The translations under genes and the position numbers were made by a program. From assembly GCA_003586005.1 (NCBI GenBank), contig NSKI01000001.1, positions 1-64,000 on the forward strand: 64,000 nucleotides of DNA, given 5' to 3'. Within the stretch, counting starts at the first letter, position 1, and every line of letters starts with the position of its first letter. The notes under the pieces were generated by a model. That model saw only the letters and a program-made list of their open reading frames with translations. It had not been told where the DNA came from and made no database searches. Origin of the DNA: Haloplasmatales bacterium 4B (GTDB taxonomy: Bacteria; Bacillota_I; Bacilli_A; Haloplasmatales; Haloplasmataceae). Shown one piece after another: positions 52,872 through 62,295 of the stretch.

Positions 52872-55800
52872 TTATATTATAGTAACTGCTAAATCACTTA
52901 AGACGTTAATAAAATTAAGATCATTATTTCCAAATTCCTTTATTCTTGTTGATACTGTTAAGTATAATATACCTTTAATCTTATCATGAGCTGAAATTGG
53001 AACTACTAAAATCGAATTCCAATCAGGTAATCCAGTAATAATATCGTGTTTTTTGAAATTATCCCAGTCAATCATATATATACCTTGTTTATTATTAATG
53101 ACGAGTTGTACAGTTTCATCATTGATAAACGAATTTTCTATCCAATCTTCATCTTGAGATTTTCTACCGTAATTTTCGACAATTTCCTCATTTTCAATTA
53201 AAAGTAAATTACCATATTGGGCATCAACTAATTCTATTATCCTACCCAGAAAATTATAAATTTTTCCTTTTTGAGTTATGTTTTTCTTAAATAGCTCTAT
53301 TAGCTCGAGTAGTGCTAGTATGTTCCTAGAATCTTGAACAGCATCGCCAGAAATAATACCACTAAGTTTATTTTTTGGCTTAACTTTGTTTGTAAAATCT
53401 CTATGCCAAACTTGACATTCGTTTCTGCCACTTTCTTTTGCGACATATAATGCTTGATCAACTTTTTCAATAAGCTCTGGCACAGTTTGCCCATGAATTG
53501 GATAAGTAACTATTCCCATACTTACAGTTATTTCTGCCTTGTCACCAAGTACCCGCTCAAGTTGAATTTTTTTTCGTAATTTTTCCGCAAATAATGTAGC
53601 CTTTTCGCAATCAGTGTTAGGTTGAATAATAATAAATTCATCTCCACCATATTTGCCAAGGGAATCATTTTCAGAAATATTATCTAATACAAGTTTTGAT
53701 ATCTTTTTTAATACCTCATCACCTGTCTGGTGTCCAAAACGATCATTAACATTTTTAAACTTATCTAAATCATACATTATAATGCTGAAAGTTTCTCCAA
53801 GACAACTTGATTTTTCTAGTTTTTCATTAAGATCATCTTCTAAGTATTTTCTTGTTAAAGCTCCGGTTAGCTTATCTAGGGATGCATCACGTTTTAATTG
53901 ATGTTTTTCAATTAACAACGCAAGGAAGTTAATGAACTCTAGACACCTTTGAAGCCCTTCATCATTAAAATTATTTAAAGTTCTATCCGATTCTAAGTAT
54001 AGATAACCTAATATGTTGTGTTTAGAACTAAAAGAGTTTTCTTGTTGATAATCGCTTATAATTGGTATACATAAACATGCATTAATGTTTCCAGATAATA
54101 AATTATTGTCAAAGTCATTTTTAGATAATTGCCCAGAGATGCAAATAGGTTTTAAAGAAGACTTTACCCTATCAAATATATACATATTTGAAGGGAGAGA
54201 AAAATTATCATTAATAGAAGATAAAACATTTAGTTCTTGCTTTTGACCTTCTATCACTACAAGTCCCCCAGTAGCTAATATTGTAGTAGCTAAATGTTTA
54301 ATTACTAATTCAATATTATTAATTGTATTACTACCAATTTTAGTCAGAATATCACTAGGATTGTTAGATTCATAAAAATTCGGATTGAATTGTTTACTAA
54401 TAACACGCATAAACGCTTTGTTTTTAATAAATGCAGTTGCTTCGTTATTTTTTAATAAACTAAATAACTGTTCAAATGACGAAACTTCACATTTTTCTTT
54501 TAAATCTTCATTATTATTTTTAGTATTGTGAGATATTAATATATTTTTAATATATTTTATTTTGTAAAATGCTCTAGCAATCTTATAACTATTAACATAC
54601 ATAAGCTTATATTTATCAGGAATTTGACTTATCAAACTTCTAATAACTTCACCAGCTTCAATGTAGTAATTAGCTGAATAGTAGTAATTATTTTCTGAGA
54701 AATAGTAATCTCCAAGTTTTAGGTTGATTTTAGCGATGATTTCTTTATTTTTTATTTTCTTCCCTAATACTAGACCTGTTTGTAGAAATTTAATACATTC
54801 GTTTTTTTCAGAAACAATTCCTTTGGCATAATAATATTTAACCAAGGCCTCGTTATGAATTTGCCCATTCATAGCTTCTTCAGCTTGATCTAGCAATTTA
54901 TTTGCGTTTTTATAGTCCTTTTTTTCGCCTAATACCATTGCTGCAGAACTTAAGGAATTAATAATATATTCTGGCATAACAAATTTTTGACAAGTATTAG
55001 ATATTTCCTCTATTTCTGAGTCATATGAGCCAATTTCTTTGAATCTTATTTTAATTATAAGTGAACGAATCATATATACAAATTTTTCAATATTAACTTC
55101 ATCTTTAAAAAATGTAATTGTTTTATTAGCGAATACTTCAGATTCCTTAAAGTCACCAAAAGCATCATATAGATCTGAACTAGATTTATACATTTCGACA
55201 ATATCCAAACCTTGATTTGGAGACTTTTCAAGTTCTTTTAGGCATAGATTATGGTAATGATATGCCTCTGTATAATTATTCATATTAAGGCATAGCTTTG
55301 TTAAATAGTTATAAAGATAAAATATGTTATTAGAGAAATTATCTTTTGGAATTTTTTCTAATGCCCTTTTTGCATAAACGTAAGCAGATTCATAATTAAA
55401 TCTTGAACTATAAACAAAGGCAATATTCATTAAGCCAACTAATTCTAATGAAGTTAAGCCATATTCTTCACCTAAATTATATACTTTAATGAAGTAGTTT
55501 AAGGCTTTATCCTCATCTTGGTAAACATCAATGTATATGCCACCGATATTGTTAAGGGCAATTAATACACCCCTGATGTCATCAATTAACTCGTATAGCC
55601 TTATTGCTTCTGAGTACAGGTCAAGCGCCTTTTCAATGTTACTTCCTTTAGAGTATCCAAGAGCTAAGATTCTATAGGTATTTGCTTTAATCCTATAATA
55701 GTTATCTCCACATTCACTTAAAATTTCTAAACAGATTTTAGCACTTTCTTCAAGGAAATTAGTATTTAAAAGTATTAATGCTTTTATTCGTTTAAATTCT

Positions 55801-58280
55801 AAATAACCTTCAATATATTCAAAATTTTCTAGCTCTTCTTCAACTTTATCTAGATAAATAGCAGCGTCTTTATTGAGGTATTTAGAGACTAATGTATGGG
55901 CAATGTGTAATAAAGCATCTACAATATTCTTTTTGTTATTTGTGAGATAAGCAAGTTCTTTAGCTTCGTGGTAATATTTTAAAGCCAAATTATTGACACC
56001 AATATCAAAATAGAGTGTACCTATTTGAAAAAGTAGTTCAGTTTTTTTAAAGTTATCTTCAACAAAAGAGATAGCTTTTTCTAAATTTTCCGCTACACCT
56101 TTTAAATTTTTCATTGATTGCATTCTTTTAGCATTTTCAATACAATATTTGACTACCTTTTCTTTGATTGATGCTCTTTCTAAATGCATAATTAATTCAT
56201 TTAAATCAGAAGATGATGTAAGAGTTTTTTCAAGCATGATAGATGCTTGTTTATGTTTTTCAGCTTTTTCAGAATCTTCAATCTTATTATAAACAATATC
56301 TTTTAAAACTCGATTATTTAAATCATAGGCATAACCAGTGTCAACTATCTTTCTGTTTAAAATACCACTGCCCACTAATTTTTGAACAATTTTTTCTATT
56401 TCATCAATAGAAATCTCCATAAATTGAGAGAGATTTTTTATTGTTAACGGGTTATTGAAAATAGAAATAATTTTCAATATTTCGTGACTTAGCTCATCGG
56501 AGTCTTTTAATTGGTTAATTAAAGCTTGTTCTATACTGTTTGGAATAGTTAATAAATTATATGCACCAGTATCTGGCAATTCGATACTCCAATAGCCACT
56601 ATTACTATTTACATAAAGAATTTTACGGCTATAGAAGTCTTTTAAAACCTCACTGATAAAGAGAGGGTTTCCATAAGATTGTGAATATATTCTATCTGAT
56701 AATTTGACTGGAATATGAGACATTGTTAACATATTTTTTATTAGTATTCCAGAATCCTCAGTATCTAGATTCTTCAAGTAGATTGTTTCAGCATCTTGTT
56801 TTATATTAATGTTTTCAATAAATTCTGCAAATCTTGGGTTATTATTGATGTCTCCCTCTTTATATGAAAAAACTAATATAATATTTCTGCTTTTCATAAC
56901 TTCAGTATATAAATATGTAAAAGTATCAATTGTAAATTCATTAGCAAGGTTAATGTTATCAACAACAATAACAGTTGGTTCATTTTTTACACTATCGCTA
57001 ATAAAAGCAGCAATTCGATTAAGTAAACGATATTTTGTATTATCTTCAGTTAAATATTCTGTGGGAACAATATTTTTTCTATCAACTATTTCTGGGAAAA
57101 ATTTCATAAGTTCTGATTCATATTTATCAATAGTTTCTCTATCGGTTTCTAAAATTAATTTTCTTAGAATTTCAATCCACATTTTATTACTACTATCATT
57201 TAAGTTACTTAAACTAAAACTAGAATAAATATTTGCTCTTTTTAGTTCAAGTAAAAATTTGATTTCTTCTAAAAAACGTGTTTTACCAACTCCAACATCA
57301 CCTTGAACTAAGAATATCTTTTTGAATTTCTTAAATTTAATCATATTATCATAAGCGTTCATTATTAAATTAATTTCTTTTTCTCTGCCAATAATCTTAG
57401 TATGAAAATTTAATTTTTCATACCCTTCTTTACTGAAAAGTTTATGCTCCGTATTTAAGGCCCTGTTTAATTCTGTAAAAAAATTATACAAAGTTAAATA
57501 AGGATTATCTTCATCAATTGTAATTAGTTTTTCCACAAACGGAAATAATTTATTTAAAAAATTGATTTCTTCCTCACTAATACTTTTATTATTATTTACC
57601 TCAGTTTTAAAATCTGCCAATTCAACTTTAGGGTCTTTTTTGCATCTTTCCTTTTTAAGCATTGTAAGTAATAAAATACCTAATGAATATATCACAGATT
57701 GTAAGTTCGGATACTCCCCTGATAAGGCTATTGGAGACTTAAAATATGAAACTTCTGACTTATCACCAATAAAACAATGCTTTTCTAATTCAACAGTAGC
57801 TAAATCTTTAAGTTTTAATTTATATCCGTCACTATTTATAATAATAAAAATATTTTTCAAGTTTATTGATTCATAAAGATACCCTTTTAAATTAAGGTAA
57901 TTTATAGCTCTACAAGCTTCAATAAATACGTCCATAATTTCGAAGACATTCAAATTTCCAATGTGATCTAGCAAGTTTTTAGGTTTTTCAATGTATTCAC
58001 ATGTATAATAATATTGATTTGAATTACTTTTTTTATTGTCAAGATATGATATAACATTAAAATTGTAATTGTTAATAATAATATTATTGTTAATATTTAT
58101 TAAACTAATAAATTCACTTGAGTAGAATTCAATTAAGGAATGAGGTGTAAACTCAGGATTTAAAATATTTAATTGCATTACCTTATGATCATCTAAAATA
58201 TCAGAAACTAAATAAGATGTAATAAGTTTATTCTGCATTAAATTCTTAACAATTCTATATCTGTGATTAACCAATTCCAT
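52872..58280 (-). CDS. Giant signalling protein: pseudokinase, STAND-type ATPase, TPR, GAF, GGDEF, GAF
   Basis: An 1802-residue cytosolic protein. Residues 1-270 are kinase-like but degenerate: the HRD loop reads YLYESINLKNIFI and DFG reads KDLA, so no kinase activity is expected. A P-loop ATPase follows (Walker A QGDVGVGKTRF near 326-336; VIVVDNINLANEF as Walker B). About 650-1200 is a long run of TPR-like helices (for example YYHEAKELAYLTNNKKNIVD). A GAF domain lies at roughly 1290-1445, then GGDEF (FKNVNDRFGHQTGDEV; KYGGDEFIII near 1541) and a C-terminal GAF. The active GGDEF motif predicts c-di-GMP synthesis. No RxxD inhibitory site precedes it. ATG at 58280 follows AAGGGTGAG. Confidence 0.87.
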   Translation of the reverse strand: MELVNHRYRIVKNLMQNKLITSYLVSDILDDHKVMQLNILNPEFTPHSLIEFYSSEFISLININNNIIINNYNFNVISYLDNKKSNSNQYYYTCEYIEKPKNLLDHIGNLNVFEIMDVFIEACRAINYLNLKGYLYESINLKNIFIIINSDGYKLKLKDLATVELEKHCFIGDKSEVSYFKSPIALSGEYPNLQSVIYSLGILLLTMLKKERCKKDPKVELADFKTEVNNNKSISEEEINFLNKLFPFVEKLITIDEDNPYLTLYNFFTELNRALNTEHKLFSKEGYEKLNFHTKIIGREKEINLIMNAYDNMIKFKKFKKIFLVQGDVGVGKTRFLEEIKFLLELKRANIYSSFSLSNLNDSSNKMWIEILRKLILETDRETIDKYESELMKFFPEIVDRKNIVPTEYLTEDNTKYRLLNRIAAFISDSVKNEPTVIVVDNINLANEFTIDTFTYLYTEVMKSRNIILVFSYKEGDINNNPRFAEFIENINIKQDAETIYLKNLDTEDSGILIKNMLTMSHIPVKLSDRIYSQSYGNPLFISEVLKDFYSRKILYVNSNSGYWSIELPDTGAYNLLTIPNSIEQALINQLKDSDELSHEILKIISIFNNPLTIKNLSQFMEISIDEIEKIVQKLVGSGILNRKIVDTGYAYDLNNRVLKDIVYNKIEDSEKAEKHKQASIMLEKTLTSSSDLNELIMHLERASIKEKVVKYCIENAKRMQSMKNLKGVAENLEKAISFVEDNFKKTELLFQIGTLYFDIGVNNLALKYYHEAKELAYLTNNKKNIVDALLHIAHTLVSKYLNKDAAIYLDKVEEELENFEYIEGYLEFKRIKALILLNTNFLEESAKICLEILSECGDNYYRIKANTYRILALGYSKGSNIEKALDLYSEAIRLYELIDDIRGVLIALNNIGGIYIDVYQDEDKALNYFIKVYNLGEEYGLTSLELVGLMNIAFVYSSRFNYESAYVYAKRALEKIPKDNFSNNIFYLYNYLTKLCLNMNNYTEAYHYHNLCLKELEKSPNQGLDIVEMYKSSSDLYDAFGDFKESEVFANKTITFFKDEVNIEKFVYMIRSLIIKIRFKEIGSYDSEIEEISNTCQKFVMPEYIINSLSSAAMVLGEKKDYKNANKLLDQAEEAMNGQIHNEALVKYYYAKGIVSEKNECIKFLQTGLVLGKKIKNKEIIAKINLKLGDYYFSENNYYYSANYYIEAGEVIRSLISQIPDKYKLMYVNSYKIARAFYKIKYIKNILISHNTKNNNEDLKEKCEVSSFEQLFSLLKNNEATAFIKNKAFMRVISKQFNPNFYESNNPSDILTKIGSNTINNIELVIKHLATTILATGGLVVIEGQKQELNVLSSINDNFSLPSNMYIFDRVKSSLKPICISGQLSKNDFDNNLLSGNINACLCIPIISDYQQENSFSSKHNILGYLYLESDRTLNNFNDEGLQRCLEFINFLALLIEKHQLKRDASLDKLTGALTRKYLEDDLNEKLEKSSCLGETFSIIMYDLDKFKNVNDRFGHQTGDEVLKKISKLVLDNISENDSLGKYGGDEFIIIQPNTDCEKATLFAEKLRKKIQLERVLGDKAEITVSMGIVTYPIHGQTVPELIEKVDQALYVAKESGRNECQVWHRDFTNKVKPKNKLSGIISGDAVQDSRNILALLELIELFKKNITQKGKIYNFLGRIIELVDAQYGNLLLIENEEIVENYGRKSQDEDWIENSFINDETVQLVINNKQGIYMIDWDNFKKHDIITGLPDWNSILVVPISAHDKIKGILYLTVSTRIKEFGNNDLNFINVLSDLAVTII

Positions 58281-58523
58281 AATATATCTCACCCTTCGTT
58301 TACTTTATAACAGTAAAGCGATAAACTATTTATAAATTAATTTTACAACAGAAATCGCATTTTAACAATTAAAAGTAGCATTTTAGTGCTAAAAAACAAT
58401 TAAATTTCTATTTTTCTTATCAAATATTCTTATTACTAATATATTTAAATCATATAATTATAAAATAGATAATTCATATGGTGTGTTTAAAATAGCAATA
58501 ACAACAAAGAGGTAAATTAACTG
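58281..58523. other. Intergenic upstream of the GGDEF gene
   Basis: AT-rich; no clear gene or consensus promoter defined. Confidence 0.3.
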
Positions 58524-58709
58524 GATAATGTAGTTGACTTAAAAATCAATAAAGAATATCCTAAAGTAATTGAAATAATGAAAAAAATCCAGTTATGTTA
58601 AATACAACTGGACGTTTTATGACTATTCCAAAAGTGCAAAAAAAACGAATTGATTAAAGGAAAAATTAAAGAAATATTTATAGATAAAGGCTATAGGGTA
58701 GCAGATTAA
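58524..58709 (+). pseudogene. Decayed DUF1858-like small protein
   Basis: The plus strand reads DNVVDLKINKEYPKVIEIMK KI, then a stop. After frame changes it continues as MLNTTGRFMTIPKVQKK and ELIKGKIKEIFIDKGYRVAD before a TAA. This follows the DUF1858 pattern (DLxxxVxxLxxEYPEVIEIM ... GRFMTIPKGAKMKGI ... KGKIKEIFxxKGY). It is broken by a stop and frameshifts and ends inside the convergent mnmH gene. Confidence 0.65.
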
Positions 58710-59809
58710 ATATTTTTACCAGATAAAGTCTTTAAAAATTCCATGACTTCTTTTTCGTTACCTTTAAAAATAATATGGTTTTTATTTTTGTTCATTTGGT
58801 AATTATACATTGGATCATAATATTCTTTAAGCAATATTTCTAACCATTTATTGTGACTGTTTTTATTTCCGTTTCTAAGTTGGGAATCATACGAAATCTC
58901 TAATTCTTTCATTACTCGGCTAAAACAATCACCACCAAGCCGTTTTTTAATTCGCAAAATGCTGTTGCTTATATACTTATACCATTCAATAAATCCCTCT
59001 TCTTCACCAAAGTGTATAGTATAATCAAGTTGTGATTTAGTAACATATTCATCTAAAGTAATTTGCAGCCGTTTTTCAAACGGAATTTCCAAAATCACAA
59101 GATTTCCACTCCTGAAATATTCAAACAGTGGTTTGGGAATAACGTTTCGTCCAATATTAGAACTTTCGTCTTCAAGTATATTAAAACAATATCCCTTTTC
59201 TCTATTTTGAATAATGGAATAAGCTAGATTATTTTCAAAAGTTATTTGCGAAGGTTGTGCTGTTAAGTTTTTTCCAAATGACGAGCCTCTATGATTGGCT
59301 AAACCTTCTAAATCAATTGAATTTTCTATTTTTTTTAATAAGAGTGTTTTACCTGACCCTGTATAGCCACCAAGTAAAACTGGTATGCTAGTTTGTTCTC
59401 GTGGCTCTAAAGCTTTGATGAGATAATTTCTAAAAGCTTTATATCCACCATCTAGTCTAGTTATATAAATTCCAAGTTCATTATGAAGCCATTCTTGGCT
59501 AATTCTCGAACGACTACCACCTCGTAAGCAATATATCATACTATTAGGGTGTTTCTTAATATGAGAACCCCATGCTTCTATTCGCTCTCTTCTTTTCTTT
59601 CCTGAAACTAAATGATGTCCTAATTTTAGAGCTTCTTCATTGCCCTTTTCTTTGTAACAAATACCCACTAAATGTCTTTCTTCATCATTCATGAGGGGTA
59701 GATTTATTGAATTAAAAAAAGCTCCTTTTTCATACTCAATTGGAGAACGTACATCAATTAAGGGTATATTTTGAGTTACAATTTTTTTGAAATCATTTGT
59801 TTTATTCAT
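58706..59809 (-). CDS. mnmH: tRNA 2-selenouridine synthase
   Basis: A 367-residue enzyme (MnmH/SelU) that converts 2-thiouridine to 2-selenouridine at the wobble position of some tRNAs, using selenophosphate. The N-terminal rhodanese domain (about 1-130) has IPLIDVRSPIEYEKGAF and the catalytic-cysteine loop IYCLRGGSRSR. The C-terminal P-loop domain has GGYTGSGKTLLLKKI, and the family segment GLANHRGSSFGKN. ATG at 59809 follows GGAAGTG. Single gene. Its presence implies selenophosphate synthetase (SelD) elsewhere in the genome. Confidence 0.95.
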   Translation of the reverse strand: MNKTNDFKKIVTQNIPLIDVRSPIEYEKGAFFNSINLPLMNDEERHLVGICYKEKGNEEALKLGHHLVSGKKRRERIEAWGSHIKKHPNSMIYCLRGGSRSRISQEWLHNELGIYITRLDGGYKAFRNYLIKALEPREQTSIPVLLGGYTGSGKTLLLKKIENSIDLEGLANHRGSSFGKNLTAQPSQITFENNLAYSIIQNREKGYCFNILEDESSNIGRNVIPKPLFEYFRSGNLVILEIPFEKRLQITLDEYVTKSQLDYTIHFGEEEGFIEWYKYISNSILRIKKRLGGDCFSRVMKELEISYDSQLRNGNKNSHNKWLEILLKEYYDPMYNYQMNKNKNHIIFKGNEKEVMEFLKTLSGKNI

Positions 59810-60437
59810 GATTTTAACACTTCCATTTATTTAACTTTAATTATGTTTTCAATTTTTTTGGTAGGTTTTTAAAGATAAACCCTATAATATTATAACATGG
59901 ATCATGTAACATATAAAGGTGCTAAATTTTGAAAAATATAATAAAAATGTAATAAATTTTGCTAAAATTTAGTGGTATAAATTATTTGCAGTTATTCAGT
60001 AATACCTTAAGAAATATTAAAATATGTAGTAAAAATGAGGCTGCAATTTATTTAAAATTTACAACTTCCTTTTTTGTATTAAATTAGCTCATAAGTTTAC
60101 CAACTAGTATTTCTTAAGTGTACTATTATCAGATAATCAGATAAAATGAATGATGATTTTTCAGTGATAATGCTAAAAAAGTTGTTTAAACGATGGCTTG
60201 GTATTCACATAATGCACAGTAATATATGGTCTCAGTACACATCAAATAGATATATCATTCTGTATAATAACGCTCGTTTAATTGAAGAGTTTGTATGCGA
60301 GTATGTTTTGATTGAAATAAGGTAGGGAAAACAGTGTTTGAAATGAAATAATTGTAAAATATTTCAAAATTTTCCATGGATAATTTCTACTAAATCAACA
60401 AATTCTAAGTTTAGATATTTAAGAAGGAGGATTATTC
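59810..60437. other. 628-bp intergenic region
   Basis: No convincing gene. A plus-strand frame at 60170-60325 (51 codons, starts MLKKLFKRWLGIHIM) has no ribosome binding site and no recognised family. The left part is AT-rich and probably holds the minus-strand promoter of mnmH. Confidence 0.35.
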
Positions 60438-60620
60438 ATGAGAGAAGGTTTAATTCCAACTATTTTAGGAACTGGAGTAGTTGCTTCAGGTGTAGCATTA
60501 AAAACAAAAATGGTGAAGAAAAATACTATGAATAATTTAATGCCAATGTTTGCTTGCGGTGTAATCGGCTTTGGTTTAGCTCACATTTTATTAGGCACTA
60601 TAGATTTATTTGGAGAATAA
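60438..60620 (+). CDS. Small conserved-looking two-helix membrane protein
   Basis: A 60-residue protein with two hydrophobic segments (LIPTILGTGVVASGVAL and LMPMFACGVIGFGLAHILLG) joined by a basic loop (KTKMVKKNTMN). ATG at 60438 lies 7 bp after AAGGAGG, one of the strongest ribosome sites in the window, and a clean terminator follows, so it is a real and probably well-expressed gene. Holin-like proteins have similar size and topology, but no function can be assigned. Confidence 0.72.
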   Translation: MREGLIPTILGTGVVASGVALKTKMVKKNTMNNLMPMFACGVIGFGLAHILLGTIDLFGE

Positions 60621-60639
60621 ACCAGTAAAATTAAATTAG

Positions 60640-60665
60640 AAGTAAGGGTTAACCTTACTTTTTTT
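60640..60665 (+). terminator. Terminator after the small membrane protein gene
   Basis: AAGTAAGG / CCTTACTT with a GTTAA loop, then TTTTT. Confidence 0.85.
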
Positions 60666-60835
60666 GCATATAAAGTAAAATATAAATATATAGTAATTTA
60701 TGAGAGAATATTAGACTATGGAAAATGTAAAGAATTATTGGATTTATGGTCAGTTGGATATGATGAAAGTGTCAATATTTTAGATGACAATAACACAAAA
60801 TCTTTATGCGGTAATCGAAATACAGTTATAAGCCA

Positions 60836-60872
60836 AAACAAAGGCAAGGTGATTTTTACCTTGCCTTTGTTT
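60836..60872. terminator. Perfect 15-bp hairpin
   Basis: AAACAAAGGCAAGGT (60836-60850) and ACCTTGCCTTTGTTT (60858-60872) pair completely around GATTTTT. It is terminator-like on both strands. The plus-strand frame running into it (about 60700-60895, ERILDYGKCKELLDLWSVG) has no start codon, so the gene it once ended may be decayed. Confidence 0.65.
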
Positions 60873-61212
60873 AATTATTTCTTTAAGATAGATTAACGCT
60901 ATATTTCAGGACCTTGTGCTAAATATTCCAATTCAAAAAGATTCTCATACTCAGCCATAAATTGATATTTTAATGGGCAAGAATCGTAGTCATTAATAAG
61001 TTTCATTTTTTTCATGATTTAACAAATTTATGAAATGTATTGAAAATAACTGTTAATTATCCCTAGGTTCATATTTTCAAGCATCTATTTGTGATACATT
61101 TTGTGGAATTTTCCATCTTTCTCTATTTAAATTGTTTACAATGCTATTTTAAATTATACATTTGACAAAATGTGGCTAATATCATATATTTGTTTTTTAT
61201 AAAAATAATTTA
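60873..61212. other. Intergenic with one tiny minus-strand frame
   Basis: On the minus strand 61015-60899 encodes 38 residues (MKKMKLINDYDSCPLKYQF...) faintly like the start of a PD-(D/E)XK domain, without a ribosome site. Otherwise nothing recognised. Confidence 0.3.
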
Positions 61213-61243
61213 TTGACATTGACGTTACGTGATAGTATAAGAT
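61213..61243 (+). promoter_or_regulatory. MerR-type promoter with long spacer
   Basis: TTGACA (61213-61218) and TAAGAT (61238-61243) are 19 bp apart, the overlong spacing used by MerR regulators. The spacer contains ACGTTACGTGATAGTA, like operators of TipA-type MerR proteins. It suggests activation of its own gene by the MerR protein encoded next. Confidence 0.6.
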
Positions 61244-61266
61244 AATATTATTCAGGAGGTGATAAA

Positions 61267-62034
61267 TTGGAATATACAGTGCAAAAGCTAAGCCGCTTAG
61301 GCGGAGTTAGTACTAGAACGTTAAGATATTATGATGAGATTGGAATTCTGAAGCCGGCTAGAATTAATTCATCAGGATATCGAATATATGGAAGTAAAGA
61401 GGTAGATATGTTACAACAAATACTTTATTATCGAGAACTTGGCATAAGTTTAGATAATATTAAAAAAATAATAACTGCATCTACTTTTGACAAGACAATA
61501 GCACTGATTGGACATCGTAAAAAACTTCTTGAAAAAAGGCAACAATTAGATTTGTTAATAGAAACTGTTGATAAATCAATTGCGAATGCAGAAGGGAAAA
61601 TTTTGATGAACGATAAGGAAAAATTTACTGGCTTTAAGAAAAAATTAGTAGATGACAATGAAAAAGCTTATGGTAAAGAAATTCGCGAAAAACATGGAGA
61701 TGAAGCTGTCAATAAATCCAATATTAAATTGAAGAAGATGACACAAGATGAATGTGAAGAAGTGACAAGGCTTGGTCACGAAGTTTTAGAAACACTTAAA
61801 GAAGCATATCAAACAAGTGACCCAAATGGTGAGCTAGCACAAAAATGTGCTGATTTACACAGGCGATGGTTAAGTTTTTACTGGGATCGTTATTCAAAAG
61901 AAAAACATGCAAACCTTGTTCAAATGTATGTCGATGATGAAAGATTTAAAACTTATTATGATAATGTACAACCTGGTGGAGCTGAATTTTTAAGAGATGC
62001 AGTATTTATTTATACAAATATAACTAAATATTAG
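61267..62034 (+). CDS. MerR family regulator with TipAS antibiotic-binding domain
   Basis: A 255-residue activator. The MerR HTH is at the N-terminus (YTVQKLSRLGGVSTRTLRYY, then DEIGILKPARINSSGYRIYG), a dimerisation coil at about 75-115, and a C-terminal TipAS domain (about 140-250: EVTRLGHEVLETLKEAYQT; LHRRWLSFYW; HANLVQMYVDDERFKTYYD). TipAS domains bind thiopeptide antibiotics, and such proteins activate their own promoter. Start is TTG at 61267 with AGGAGGTGATAAA immediately before it. No resistance gene follows; the next gene is an LTA-synthase-like protein 261 bp away. Confidence 0.92.
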   Translation: MEYTVQKLSRLGGVSTRTLRYYDEIGILKPARINSSGYRIYGSKEVDMLQQILYYRELGISLDNIKKIITASTFDKTIALIGHRKKLLEKRQQLDLLIETVDKSIANAEGKILMNDKEKFTGFKKKLVDDNEKAYGKEIREKHGDEAVNKSNIKLKKMTQDECEEVTRLGHEVLETLKEAYQTSDPNGELAQKCADLHRRWLSFYWDRYSKEKHANLVQMYVDDERFKTYYDNVQPGGAEFLRDAVFIYTNITKY

Positions 62035-62295
62035 AATTAAAGCGATTATTTATGAACTGATCTCAGTCAAGTGGACAGTGTAAAAAAAATAATATATAGC
62101 TTACTAAGGCTTGGTTTCGATATTTAATCGGAGTCAAGTCTTTCCTAATAAACCAATTACCTTATATTCAAAACCAATTATTGAAGAGTTATTAATATGC
62201 ATTTCTTTTATTTTATATTTAATAATTAAATGTTGAAAAGTGTCTAAAAATGTTGTAATATATTTTATAGATTGTAAAAATAGGGTGGTTATGTT
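62035..62295. other. Intergenic between merR and the sulfatase gene
   Basis: Contains a weak interrupted stem around 62108-62145 (AGGCTTG...CAAGTCT). No gene. Confidence 0.3.

Noticed and set aside
60170-60325. 51-codon plus-strand frame (MLKKLFKRWLG...)
   Set aside because: No ribosome binding site or promoter seen and no family recognised; kept only as a note in the intergenic entry.
62055-62085. AAGTGGACAGTG followed by an A-run, like an IS3-family end
   Set aside because: A single short motif without a partner inverted repeat, target duplication or transposase remnant.
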